Shown: positions 17,611-26,465, counted from the stretch's first letter. The stretch: DNA of 64,000 nucleotides from an uncultured Candidatus Melainabacteria bacterium (GCA_934754505.1 CAKVIE010000006.1:1-64000); one strand, 5' to 3'. Numbers and translations: made by a program. The notes: generated by a model from the sequence alone, not told the origin.

Positions 17611-18702
17611 ATGTCAGAAAAATTACCGTCAAAACCACAAATTTTAACAATAGATATTACCGACAGATGCCAAATGAGATGCACAACCTGCTCAAAATGG
17701 AAAGTTTCTGCCGAAGTCAAAAATAAAGAGCTCACAACCGAACAATGGAAAGACGTTTTATACAAATTGCGTCAGTGGGTCGGTGACGGATATTGGATTT
17801 GCTTTTCGGGCGGTGAACCGTTTTTAAGACCTGATATTTTTGAACTCATTGATTATGCGACGGAAATCGGACTCAGAGTTTCTTCAATGAGCAACGGATT
17901 TTCCGTAGAACACCTTACAGATAAAATCATTGATTCAAAAATCGAAAGCATAAATATATCTTTAAACTCGATTGCTGACAAAACAATTCACGACAATTCC
18001 CGTGGCAGAGAAGGCAGTGCTCAAAAAATTTGTGATTTCGTATGGCAAATAATGAACAACAAAAAAGGCCGCAATGATAATTTAAGCATAAATATCGCAA
18101 CAGTTATGCTTCCCGAAAACCTTGAAGAAATTATTTATCTGGTCGAATACGCTACAAAAAACCATTTGAAACACATTATGTTTCAGTTAATTGAAGATAT
18201 AAATTCATTTCACCCTTATGCCGAAAAATCCGGTTTAGACACTGATAACTATGTAATTCCCGAAAATTACAAAAACACGATTACGGGCATGGCTGATAAA
18301 GCTATTCCGTTGATTGACCACATTATAGAAATGAAACAGGCCGGTCACTCTATTGCCAATTCTTATGAACAATTAGAGGCATATAAATTATTTTTCAGAC
18401 ACCCTGAAGATGTAGTTTCTGCAATTAAATGCGATGTCGGAAGAACAAATTTTGCCGTTGATCCATACGGTGATGTTCGCTTATGCTTTAATATGAATCC
18501 TATTGGTTCAATATTAGAAAAAACTCCCCAAGAATTATGGGAAAGTGCCGAAGCCGAACATTGCAGAGATAAAGTTTCAAGCTGTAAAATGTGTTGCAGA
18601 CTGATTAACTGTAACTTTAAGGCTAATTTTGCAAACTTCAATAAACCGTTTTTGGTCAGATTGAAAAATAAAATCATTAAATTCTTTACCTCTAAATATT
18701 AA
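17611..18702 (+). CDS. Radical SAM protein with SPASM-like C-terminus
   Basis: 363 residues. The radical SAM motif is Cys20, Cys24 and Cys27 in DRCQMRCTTC, and SGGEP binds SAM. The C-terminal region has further cysteines in a SPASM/twitch-like pattern (KCDVGR, DVRLCFN, then SCKMCCRLINC), which would hold one or two auxiliary iron-sulfur clusters. A basic tail (RLKNKIIKFF) ends the protein. SPASM enzymes often modify peptides or carry out cofactor, sugar or lipid chemistry; which applies here is unknown and no candidate precursor peptide was seen nearby. GAGGTG precedes the ATG, 21 nt after uvrC. The following gene is a clear but shortened paralogue. Confidence 0.8.
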   Translation: MSEKLPSKPQILTIDITDRCQMRCTTCSKWKVSAEVKNKELTTEQWKDVLYKLRQWVGDGYWICFSGGEPFLRPDIFELIDYATEIGLRVSSMSNGFSVEHLTDKIIDSKIESINISLNSIADKTIHDNSRGREGSAQKICDFVWQIMNNKKGRNDNLSINIATVMLPENLEEIIYLVEYATKNHLKHIMFQLIEDINSFHPYAEKSGLDTDNYVIPENYKNTITGMADKAIPLIDHIIEMKQAGHSIANSYEQLEAYKLFFRHPEDVVSAIKCDVGRTNFAVDPYGDVRLCFNMNPIGSILEKTPQELWESAEAEHCRDKVSSCKMCCRLINCNFKANFANFNKPFLVRLKNKIIKFFTSKY

Positions 18703-18728
18703 TAAAAATTAAGGAGAAATAAACAGTT

Positions 18729-19241
18729 TTGGCTGAAAGAGCTGCAAACATTTCAATAGACATTACAGACAGATGTCAAATGCATTGCAACACCTGCACT
18801 AAATGGAAAGTATCCGACGAAGTTGAAAAAAGAGAGTTGAACACTTCCCAATGGAAAGATATTTTGTATCAAATTCGCAACTGGTGCGGTGAAGGTACTT
18901 CTGTTACATTTGCAGGTGGAGAACCGTTTTTAAGAAAAGATATTTTTGATTTATTTTTCTATGGACACTCGCTCGGGTTAGTAATGGCTGTTGTTACTAA
19001 CGGATACAATCTTGCAGAATATACCGATGAGATTGTTAAATCAAAGCTCAAGAGATTGAATATATCGCTGAATTCAATAAAAGACCCGTTTATTCACGAC
19101 AAATCAAGAGGCACGCACGGCTGCTGCAAAAAAGTTTGTGAATTAATCAAAAACGTTATGGAAAGAAAGGCAAAGGATAAACCTAATCTTGATGCTATTA
19201 TTGCAACGACTATTTTGCCCGAAAAAAATATGAATTATTAA
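18729..19241 (+). pseudogene. C-terminally truncated radical SAM paralogue
   Basis: The 170-residue frame matches the first half of the preceding radical SAM protein closely: DITDRCQMHCNTCTKWKV against DITDRCQMRCTTCSKWKV, then GGEPFLR, SLNSI and the HD-x-SRG stretch. It stops right after ILPE, about 190 residues early, so the end of the barrel and all auxiliary-cluster cysteines are gone. Adding one base in the A-run near 19220 would extend the frame only by about six codons, so this is loss of the 3' half and not just a frameshift. The start is TTG, 12 nt after AAGGAG. A folded radical SAM enzyme is unlikely. A small stable fragment translated to couple the operon cannot be excluded. Confidence 0.7.
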
Positions 19242-19259
19242 ATATAAAAGGAAACTAAT

Positions 19260-20717
19260 ATGAAACCGAAAACACAATATTGTATTAAATCATGCCCGAC
19301 CGATGACACAGAACAGTTACAGCTTTTACTGAACACAATGGCAGCAGAAGGCTGGGACTTGTACACAATGCAGGAGGCCGAAGGTGAAGATGAAGGCTAT
19401 CAAATTAATTGTATCTTCGTAAAAGAAACAACGGTTGATGACCTGTTGTCGGAAGATTATTCCGAATATTTCGGTTTCAAAACAAAAATGGAAAGAATAA
19501 TGTCGCCAAAGGAGGAACCGCTTGACGTTTGCCTTGACATTCAAAAGAAAATAAAAGAGCAAAGAGCAAAAATCTCAAGAATTAAGTCTTTGCTTGATTC
19601 AACCTCAGAAGACAGCAGAAAGCAGCTTAATGACGAAATTTCCGTAAACATAAAAGAATTGGACGATTTAAAGAAAAAATTATTCAAAGCTGTTTCTCCT
19701 GATGTTATGTACGGAAAAATCGGCGAAGACAAACTCGCTATTGAGCTTTCCGAAGAATTAACAGAACTTATAAATCCTGATTGCGAAGTAAATTTGATTT
19801 CAAAAATTGTTCAAGTCAGACAAAATCTCGCTGAACAAATAGGATATGTAATTCCCGATATTAAATTGAAAAACGGTGACTCTTTGCAGGCTAACGAATT
19901 TGCAATAAATATAAGAGGAGCAAGAGCCGTTAAATCAGCTTGTTATCCGGGATATATTATGTTCTTCAAAGACGAAATAAACATTCCGAAATTGCCTAAA
20001 AATACGATAAAAGATGTTGACCCGATTACAGGCAAAAAGATTGTTTGGATAGAAGAAGAAAAGACTAAAGATTTTTGGATAACAGGACTTGATTCAAACG
20101 AATATATTGCAAGAATACTCGAAAATCTTACGGTTTCAGCAGTTGAAGAAATCCTCGACTACTCTGATATTAACAAGTACATTGAATATGTAGCTTTGAA
20201 AAACTTGTTCCTGATTGAAAATATTATTCCCGATTTTATTTCTATCGGAGAATTAAAGTACATAATCACAAGTTTGATAAAGGAAAGAGTTTCCGTAAAA
20301 GACATTATGTATCTGTTTGAAAAGTTAAACGACCTTGCGGCAGAACCTGCAAAAGAAGACTTATTATCAGCCGTAAGACGTGCTTTCGCAAGACAAATTA
20401 CAGCTTCTTCTCTTGATAAAGACGGGGTTATAAAAGTTGTTGAACTCTCTGATGCAACTTGCAAATGCTTTAATTGCGAAAAATCGGATAACAGTGTTGT
20501 CAAAGTCCAAAGCACAAAAGTTGAAGCAATAATCAAAAAAATCAATGAAAAACTTGATGAAAATGAATTAAATATCAAAAATGTTGTTTTGGTTTTGCCG
20601 TCAGAAATCAGACAAATCGGATTTTTGGTATTCTCTAAATTCATTCCGGAAATTAAAGTTATTGCAAAAGAAGAACTGCTTTCGGGTTATCCTGCAAAAG
20701 TAATTGCAACAGTTTAA
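19260..20717 (+). CDS. Soluble FlhA cytoplasmic-domain paralogue with DUF4177-like N-terminus
   Basis: A 485-residue protein with no signal peptide and no membrane segment. Residues 1 to about 55 resemble DUF4177 (core MAAEGWDLYTM). Residues about 88-143 are highly charged and probably coiled coil. Residues about 154-485 align along their length with the cytoplasmic part of the FlhA at 51588-53702 (its residues about 352 onward). Examples are GYVIPDIKL for GFIIPNIRI, NEFAINIRG for NEYLISIRG, KERVSVKDIMYLFEKL for REKVSIKDIMFIFERL, and AFARQI for ALGRQI. The eight-helix export-gate region is absent. A CX1CX2C cluster at 401-406 is not in the FlhA here. FlhA's C-domain forms a nonameric ring that receives chaperone-substrate complexes; a detached copy could be an adaptor, a decoy or part of another machine. 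AAGGAAAC precedes the ATG. Confidence 0.82.
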   Translation: MKPKTQYCIKSCPTDDTEQLQLLLNTMAAEGWDLYTMQEAEGEDEGYQINCIFVKETTVDDLLSEDYSEYFGFKTKMERIMSPKEEPLDVCLDIQKKIKEQRAKISRIKSLLDSTSEDSRKQLNDEISVNIKELDDLKKKLFKAVSPDVMYGKIGEDKLAIELSEELTELINPDCEVNLISKIVQVRQNLAEQIGYVIPDIKLKNGDSLQANEFAINIRGARAVKSACYPGYIMFFKDEINIPKLPKNTIKDVDPITGKKIVWIEEEKTKDFWITGLDSNEYIARILENLTVSAVEEILDYSDINKYIEYVALKNLFLIENIIPDFISIGELKYIITSLIKERVSVKDIMYLFEKLNDLAAEPAKEDLLSAVRRAFARQITASSLDKDGVIKVVELSDATCKCFNCEKSDNSVVKVQSTKVEAIIKKINEKLDENELNIKNVVLVLPSEIRQIGFLVFSKFIPEIKVIAKEELLSGYPAKVIATV

Positions 20718-20733
20718 TTCTTAAAAATTCAAT

Positions 20734-20770
20734 ACAACGAATAGTATTTTCAAATAACACTATTCGTTGT
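20734..20770. terminator. Convergent terminator hairpin
   Basis: A perfect 12-bp stem (ACAACGAATAGT / ACTATTCGTTGT) with a 13-nt loop lies between the convergent FlhA-like gene and the 52-residue gene downstream of glmS. Plus-strand T-richness (TTTATTCTAT) is modest, and the minus strand has ATTTTTAAG a few bases later, so it may serve both directions. Confidence 0.7.
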
Positions 20771-20929
20771 TTATTCTATAATTGCTGCATCTATGATAAA
20801 TTCTTTGTCCGTAACTTTTGATACAGACCAACGTAAAACGTCTAAATTTTTTTCAGCAAAAAGCCTTTCAATGCTATCTGCATCGAAAGGCAATTTTTTT
20901 TCTATTTTCAGTTGAACATTTGTTATCAT
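20771..20929 (-). CDS. 52-residue protein coupled to glmS
   Basis: A short gene whose ATG overlaps the glmS stop by one base (TAATG), the usual sign of translational coupling. The product begins MITNVQLKIEKKLPFDA and ends KEFIIDAAIIE. It reads as strand, helix (DADSIERLFAEKN), strand, strand, with good codon periodicity and no membrane segment. It ends 1 nt before a terminator hairpin, so the transcript is neatly rph, glmS, this gene. I know no family for it. The name-worthy possibility is a small regulator or stabiliser of GlmS, which is inference from position only. Confidence 0.55.
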   Translation of the reverse strand: MITNVQLKIEKKLPFDADSIERLFAEKNLDVLRWSVSKVTDKEFIIDAAIIE

Positions 20930-22776
20930 TATTCTACCGTAACTGATTTAGCAAGGTTTCTCGGTTGATCGACATCTTTTCCTAAAAATTCTGCAATATA
21001 GTATGCAAGAATTTGACAAGGAATATTTGCTATTATCGGCGACAAAATTTCAGGTACTTCTGGAATAGTTATAACATCTTCAAAAGTATCTTTGAGTTTT
21101 TCATCGGTCGATGATGTCAATGCAATCAAACGTGCATTTCTTGCCTTTGCTTCTTCACTGTTTGATAAAATCTTATCGTATGTTATTCCTCCGGGGATAA
21201 GTATTGATAAAACGGGCATGGTTTCATCAAGCATAGCGATAGGTCCATGTTTCAACTCACCTGCAGCGTAACCTGTTGCGTTAATATAGCTGATTTCTTT
21301 CAATTTCAATGCACCTTCAAAAGCAGTTGCAAGGTTTATTCCTCTTGCTATGAAAATGAAGTTTTTGAAGTTTGCGTATTTTCTTGCAATTTTTTGAATT
21401 GCAGCTTTACTGTCCAAAATTTCTTCAATTTTAACAGGTAATTGAATTAATTCATGTTTAATAAATTTCAAATAATCCTTTGAAAGCGAATTTTTTGTTT
21501 CAGCAAGTTTGATTGCCAAAAGGTAGAACGATAAAAGCTGTGCCGTGTATGATTTGGTTGCGGCAACGCTAATTTCAATACCCGCACTTACAGGGATTAA
21601 ACTGTCAGCATAACGAGCCATGCTTGAATCAGGTCTGTTTGTAATGATTAAAGCATGTGCTCCTTTATCTTTTGCCTGTCTGATAGCCGTAATTGTATCA
21701 GCAGTTTCACCTGATTGAGAAACACCGATTACGAGAGTATTTTTGTCTGTAACCGTTTTTCTGTAAATATATTCACTTGACGGTTCTACATCAACTGCAA
21801 TTCCCGTAAAGTCCTCAATGATATATTTTCCGACCATTGCCGCATGCAAAGACGTACCGCAGGCGATGATTTCTATTCTGTTTAAATCCTTTAATTTCTC
21901 GTTATCAATATCAACTTCTTTAAGAACAATCGGCTCATCGATGTCATAAAGTTTGCCGTTTAAAACATTTCTGATAACATCGGGCTGCTCGTGAATTTCT
22001 TTCAACATAAAATGCTTGAAACCGAGCTTGCTCAAAGCAACAGGTTCCCAAGGAAGTTGTTCGATTTTCTTGTCAATTTTTTTGTTGTCTTTGTCATAAA
22101 ATTCAAGTGAATTTGCGGTAACGATTGCAATATCACCATCATCTAAGTAAATAGCTTTTTTAGTATCGTTTATAAATGCGGGAATATCACTTGCAATATA
22201 ATTTTCACCTTCACCTACACCGATTAAGAGCGGAGCATTTTTTCTTGTTGCAACAATTTTGTTCGGTTCATTTTTATGCATTACACAAAGTGCATAAGCA
22301 CCCTTTAATTTCTTTAATGAACGATACACAGCTTCTTTTAAATTTTGAGTGTGGCTATACTCTTGAGCAACAAGGTGTGCGATAGTTTCTGTATCTGTTT
22401 GAGATTTAAAAACGCAGCCTTTTTTGATTAATTCTTCTTTTAATTCTTTAAAGTTTTCGATAATTCCGTTGTGAACAAGAACGAGCTTACCGCAGGTACA
22501 AGTATGCGGGTGAGCATTAAATTCAGTTGCACCGCCGTGTGTTGCCCAGCGGATATGTCCGATTCCGCTTGTCGGGTGAACTATTTCGTCTTTTCTTGTT
22601 TCCAAAACATTTTTTAAATTATTTAACTTGCCGATAGCTTTAAAAACTTTAATTTCATCGTTATCATATACAGCGATACCTGATGAGTCGTATCCTCTGT
22701 ATTCAAGGCTTTCAAGTCCTTTTATTAATTCGTTGATTACGTTTTTATTTCCAACGTATCCGACTATTCCGCACAT
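20929..22776 (-). CDS. glmS: Glutamine-fructose-6-phosphate aminotransferase
   Basis: GlmS makes glucosamine-6-phosphate from fructose-6-phosphate and glutamine, the entry step to peptidoglycan and lipopolysaccharide amino sugars. The open frame runs to 22815, but the true start is the ATG at 22776: it puts the catalytic cysteine at position 2 (MCGIVGYVG), as the N-terminal nucleophile mechanism requires, and GGAG lies 7 nt upstream. The 615-residue product has the glutaminase half (GIGHIRWATHG, HNGIIENF), two SIS isomerase domains (IACGTSLHA, GVSQSGETADT, ISVAATKSYTAQ) and the C-terminal DQPRNLAKSVTVE signature. No glmS ribozyme-like leader is visible. The downstream 52-residue gene overlaps its stop. 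Confidence 0.96.
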   Translation of the reverse strand: MCGIVGYVGNKNVINELIKGLESLEYRGYDSSGIAVYDNDEIKVFKAIGKLNNLKNVLETRKDEIVHPTSGIGHIRWATHGGATEFNAHPHTCTCGKLVLVHNGIIENFKELKEELIKKGCVFKSQTDTETIAHLVAQEYSHTQNLKEAVYRSLKKLKGAYALCVMHKNEPNKIVATRKNAPLLIGVGEGENYIASDIPAFINDTKKAIYLDDGDIAIVTANSLEFYDKDNKKIDKKIEQLPWEPVALSKLGFKHFMLKEIHEQPDVIRNVLNGKLYDIDEPIVLKEVDIDNEKLKDLNRIEIIACGTSLHAAMVGKYIIEDFTGIAVDVEPSSEYIYRKTVTDKNTLVIGVSQSGETADTITAIRQAKDKGAHALIITNRPDSSMARYADSLIPVSAGIEISVAATKSYTAQLLSFYLLAIKLAETKNSLSKDYLKFIKHELIQLPVKIEEILDSKAAIQKIARKYANFKNFIFIARGINLATAFEGALKLKEISYINATGYAAGELKHGPIAMLDETMPVLSILIPGGITYDKILSNSEEAKARNARLIALTSSTDEKLKDTFEDVITIPEVPEILSPIIANIPCQILAYYIAEFLGKDVDQPRNLAKSVTVE

Positions 22777-22871
22777 AATCATCTCCAATTTCTTAGCTTT
22801 TTGTACATTATACAATACTTAAATTTTCGGTGTATTAAAATTTTATAAAGAATTAAAAATATCCGTCAAAA

Positions 22872-23573
22872 TTAAGGATACATTGAAATTATTTTGCGAA
22901 TTGCATCTTTTGAAATATTAACTATTTGATACATTTCTTCAATATCATAGGGAGATTGTTCTGCAGTTGTTTGAAATTCAATAACTTTTCCTGATAAAGT
23001 CATGACTGAATTGCTGTCAACTTGAGCAGTTGAGTCTTCTTCGTAGTTCAAATCGAGAATAATTTCACCGTTTCTGATACCTGTTGAAACAGCCGCAATC
23101 GGTTCAATTATCGGGTTTTCGGCAAGTGTACCCTCTGATATCATTTTATCAAATGCCATTTTTAATGCGATAAAGCCGCCGCAAATACTTGCACATCTTG
23201 TTCCGCCGTCTGCCTGAATAACGTCTGCATCGATGATTATTGAACGCTGACCGAGTTTTTCGAGATTAACACAAGAACGGAGCGAACGACCGATTAAACG
23301 TTGAATTTCTTGAGTTCTGCCTGAAACCTTTGAACGTTCCCTTTGGCAGCGGGTTGAAGTCGATGTCGGCAAAAGTGAATATTCCGCCGTAATCCAGCCT
23401 CTCAAATCTTCTTTATCCATCCATTTGGGCTGTTTTTCATCAACTGTAGCGGTAACAATAACTTTAGTGTCGCCGAATTCCACTAATACAGAGGAATATG
23501 CGTTTTTTGTATAATTTGGCGTAAACTTAATTTTTCTCAATTCTGTGTTGGTTCTTCCGTCATTTCTTGTCAT
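22872..23573 (-). CDS. rph: Ribonuclease PH
   Basis: RNase PH trims the 3' ends of tRNA precursors by phosphorolysis. The start chosen is the ATG at 23573, giving MTRNDGRTNTELR as in the family, with AAAGGT upstream; an in-frame ATG at 23591 would add six residues. The 233-residue protein has GRTQEIQRLIGRSLR, DADVIQADGGTRCASICG and DLNYEEDSTAQVD, which carry the phosphate-binding and metal-binding residues. It lies upstream of glmS with about 95 nt between, on the same strand, and diverges from metG. Confidence 0.95.
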   Translation of the reverse strand: MTRNDGRTNTELRKIKFTPNYTKNAYSSVLVEFGDTKVIVTATVDEKQPKWMDKEDLRGWITAEYSLLPTSTSTRCQRERSKVSGRTQEIQRLIGRSLRSCVNLEKLGQRSIIIDADVIQADGGTRCASICGGFIALKMAFDKMISEGTLAENPIIEPIAAVSTGIRNGEIILDLNYEEDSTAQVDSNSVMTLSGKVIEFQTTAEQSPYDIEEMYQIVNISKDAIRKIISMYP

Positions 23574-23669
23574 AATTTGACCTTTCTTCAAAATAATTTT
23601 GCATAGTAATATTTTTATGTTAAATTTTATATATTATTTATGAAATTATTATAGATGATAAGAGGCGAC

Positions 23670-25235
23670 ATGAACAAGTTTTATTTGACTACGGCAATAG
23701 ATTATGTAAACGGAAAGCCGCATATCGGTCACGCTTACGAAAAAATATTGTGTGACGTAATATACAGACATTTTACACAAAGATGTAAAGATACATATTT
23801 CTTGACAGGTACTGACGAACACGGAATTAAAATACAAAAGACAGCTGAATCAAGAGGTATTACTCCAAAACAAATGTGTGACGAAAATTCACAATCCTTT
23901 AAAGATGCTTGGAAAACTTTAGATATCGAATATACAGATTTTATCAGAACAACAGATGAAAGACATAAGCAAGTTGTTCAAAAAATCTTCCAAAAACTTG
24001 TTGACAACGGTGACATCTATAAACATTCTTACAAAGGTTTATATTGTTCGGGTTGTGAATGTTTCTTAAATGCAAGAGATTTAACTGAGGACGGTTTATG
24101 TCCCGATCACTTAAAAAAACCTGAAGAAGTTACAGAAGAAAATTATTTCTTTAAACTCACAAAATACAAAGATGCAATCATTAAACATATTGTAAACCAC
24201 CCGGAATTTATTCAACCGTCATTCAAAGTTAATGAAGTTTTAAAGCAACTTGAAGATATTGAAGATATTTCTGTTTCAAGAAGTAAAAATTCGGTATCTT
24301 GGGGTATTCCTGTTCCTAACGATGATGAGCAGGTTATCTATGTTTGGATTGATGCTTTGTCAAATTATATTACGGCTTTAGGCTATGATACGGAAAATCC
24401 GTCTGAAACCTTCAAAAAATATTGGCCTGCCGATGTTCAAGTTATCGGAAAAGATATTTTAAAATTCCACGCAATTTATTGGAGTGCTATTTTGATGGCA
24501 TTAGGAGTTGAACTTCCGAAAACAATTTGTGCACATGGTTGGATTACGATTGATGAAACTAAAATGAGTAAATCTCTCGGAAACGTAATCTCACCTTCAG
24601 AAATTCTTAAATCATTTGAATTAACAAACCCCGATGCACTCCGTTATTATATGGTAACATCTGCAAATTTCGGTCGTGACGGAAATTATTCTGATGAAGA
24701 TTTCAAGGAAAAAGTTAATGCTGATTTGGCAAATAACATCGGAAACCTCTTAAATCGTTCCTTAAATATGCTTGTTAAATATTTTGACGGCGAAATAAAA
24801 GAAGAATTTATCACAAACAATTCTGAAATAGAAGTTGCAGGCGACAAAGCTATTGAAAACGTTAAAAAGCTCTTTGACGGCTATCAGGCAGCAGAAGCGG
24901 CAGGTACTATCGTTGAATTTGCAAATGCTGTTAATAAATATGTTGCAGACAATGCACCTTGGACTCTTGCAAAAGAAGAAAAAATGACAGAATGCGGACA
25001 AGTTTTGTATAACGTGCTTGAAGCTTCAAGAAAAATTGCCGTTATGCTCTATCCGTACTGCCCGAATATTTCTAAAGAAATTTTTGACCAACTTTCGTTG
25101 CAACCTGTTGTTGATTACGAAAAAGTTAGCGAAAATAAAATTTCAGCAGGCAAAATAACGGAAAAAGCAAAAATTCACCCTGTATTCCCGAGAGTGGATT
25201 CAGAATTTGCAACAGACAAAAAGAAAGATAAGTAA
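23670..25235 (+). CDS. metG: Methionine-tRNA ligase
   Basis: A class I synthetase. I place the start at the ATG at 23670 (MNKFYLTTAIDYVNG), with AGAGG four bases before it; the frame is open from 23655. The 521-residue enzyme has the HIGH-type PHIGHAYEK, a zinc knuckle region with CSGCECF and later CPDH, WIDALSNYI, and the KMSKS loop in TKMSKSLGNVI. The anticodon-binding helical domain follows. It lacks the C-terminal Trbp111-like dimerisation domain found in many bacterial MetG. The stop is directly followed by the TTG start of prfB. Confidence 0.95.
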   Translation: MNKFYLTTAIDYVNGKPHIGHAYEKILCDVIYRHFTQRCKDTYFLTGTDEHGIKIQKTAESRGITPKQMCDENSQSFKDAWKTLDIEYTDFIRTTDERHKQVVQKIFQKLVDNGDIYKHSYKGLYCSGCECFLNARDLTEDGLCPDHLKKPEEVTEENYFFKLTKYKDAIIKHIVNHPEFIQPSFKVNEVLKQLEDIEDISVSRSKNSVSWGIPVPNDDEQVIYVWIDALSNYITALGYDTENPSETFKKYWPADVQVIGKDILKFHAIYWSAILMALGVELPKTICAHGWITIDETKMSKSLGNVISPSEILKSFELTNPDALRYYMVTSANFGRDGNYSDEDFKEKVNADLANNIGNLLNRSLNMLVKYFDGEIKEEFITNNSEIEVAGDKAIENVKKLFDGYQAAEAAGTIVEFANAVNKYVADNAPWTLAKEEKMTECGQVLYNVLEASRKIAVMLYPYCPNISKEIFDQLSLQPVVDYEKVSENKISAGKITEKAKIHPVFPRVDSEFATDKKKDK

Positions 25236-26342
25236 TTGATATACGACGATTTGAAACAATCTTATAACAATGCGAAAAATGCATTTGAGAAAGCTGCGGA
25301 TTATCTTAATCCGCAGAATCTTTCCGATTGTATTCAAAGATGTGAAGCAGATTTGCAAAAAACCGAAATCTGGCAAGATTCAGAAAAATCGTCAAAAATT
25401 TCAAAAGAATTAAAAGATGCAAAAGATACACTTGCGAAAATTAAAAATTGGCAAAGTGCTATTGATGATATCGGCGTAATTTTTGATTTATACAAAGAAT
25501 ATAAAGACGAAAACATTCTCAATGAAGCCGATAAGTATTTAAAAAAACTTAATAATGAACTTGAAACAAACGAAATTGAAATGACTTTAAGCGGTGAATA
25601 CGACAAAGACGACGTAATTATTACCGTAAATGCAGGTGCAGGCGGAACTGATGCCCAAGATTGGGCTCAAATGTTACTTCGTATGTATTCAAGATGGGCT
25701 GAGAAAAAAGGTTGGAAAACCGATTTGATTGAGCGTTCTGACGGCGAAGAAGCCGGCATTAAGTCAGCTACCGTAAAAATATGCGGCAAATATGCTTATG
25801 GTCTTGCAAAAGCGGAGAAAGGCGTTCACAGACTTGTAAGAATTTCACCTTTTAATGCGAACGGAAAACGTCAAACAAGTTTTGCGAGTCTTGAAGTCAG
25901 CCCTGTTATAGAAGATTTTGAAAAGAAAATCGTAATCCCGCAAGAAGACATTACGGTTGACACAATGCGTTCGGGTGGTGCAGGCGGTCAGAATGTAAAC
26001 AAAGTAGAAACAGCTGTCAGAATTTTACACAAACCGACAGGAATTGTTGTGCGTTGCCAGCAGCAGCGTTCTCAACTTCAAAACAAAGAAACAGCAATGC
26101 AAATTCTCGCATCAAAATTACTCGCCATAAAACAAGCTGAACACGAAAAGAAACTTTCATCTCTAAAAGGTGAAAACATGGATATAAATTTTGGCTCTCA
26201 AATCCGTTCTTACGTTTTCCACCCGTATAAAATGGTTAAAGACCATAGAACTAACGTCGAAGTCGGAAATGTTGATGCGGTTATGGACGGCGAAATCGAT
26301 GTGTTTATTGACTCTTACCTCAAAAGCCAAATTTCAAATTAG
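25236..26342 (+). CDS. prfB: Peptide chain release factor 2
   Basis: RF2 ends translation at UGA and UAA. The 368-residue product has the stop-recognition tripeptide SPF (RISPFNANGKRQTSF) and the catalytic GGQ in SGGAGGQNVNKVE. It starts with TTG directly after the metG stop, with no good ribosome site, so translation probably depends on ribosomes finishing metG. The usual +1 programmed frameshift near codon 25 is absent: the frame is continuous and no in-frame TGA follows a CTT slip site, so the classic autoregulation loop is missing here. Confidence 0.93.
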   Translation: MIYDDLKQSYNNAKNAFEKAADYLNPQNLSDCIQRCEADLQKTEIWQDSEKSSKISKELKDAKDTLAKIKNWQSAIDDIGVIFDLYKEYKDENILNEADKYLKKLNNELETNEIEMTLSGEYDKDDVIITVNAGAGGTDAQDWAQMLLRMYSRWAEKKGWKTDLIERSDGEEAGIKSATVKICGKYAYGLAKAEKGVHRLVRISPFNANGKRQTSFASLEVSPVIEDFEKKIVIPQEDITVDTMRSGGAGGQNVNKVETAVRILHKPTGIVVRCQQQRSQLQNKETAMQILASKLLAIKQAEHEKKLSSLKGENMDINFGSQIRSYVFHPYKMVKDHRTNVEVGNVDAVMDGEIDVFIDSYLKSQISN

Positions 26343-26418
26343 TCTTATATATTTATTTTTACAATTCTTAATATTTGGGCAAAAATTCGCAAAAAACATG
26401 CAATTTTCAAGAAGAAAG

Positions 26419-26435
26419 ATACTTTAATAAAGTAT
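26419..26435. repeat. 17-base perfect inverted repeat
   Basis: ATACTTTAATAAAGTAT lies between prfB and the 111-residue gene, 30 nt before its start. It could be an operator or a weak hairpin in the 5' leader. It is too AT-rich for a firm call. Confidence 0.3.
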
Positions 26436-26465
26436 AGAGAAAGATATTAAGGAGTAGATTTTATC

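Noticed and set aside
19260..20717. The FlhA-like gene as a misassembled or broken copy of flhA
   Set aside because: It is diverged from the real flhA, has its own N-terminal domains, a continuous frame and a ribosome site, so it is not a fragment of the other copy.
22777..22871. A glmS ribozyme or riboswitch in the glmS leader
   Set aside because: The leader is short, AT-rich and lacks the conserved pseudoknot core; nothing supports it.
22872..23573. Open frame 23649-23837 on the minus strand as a gene opposite metG
   Set aside because: It is a shadow of the metG coding frame with no ribosome site and unlikely composition.
25236..25340. Programmed frameshift at the start of prfB
   Set aside because: The reading frame is open through the region and no in-frame UGA follows a slip codon.
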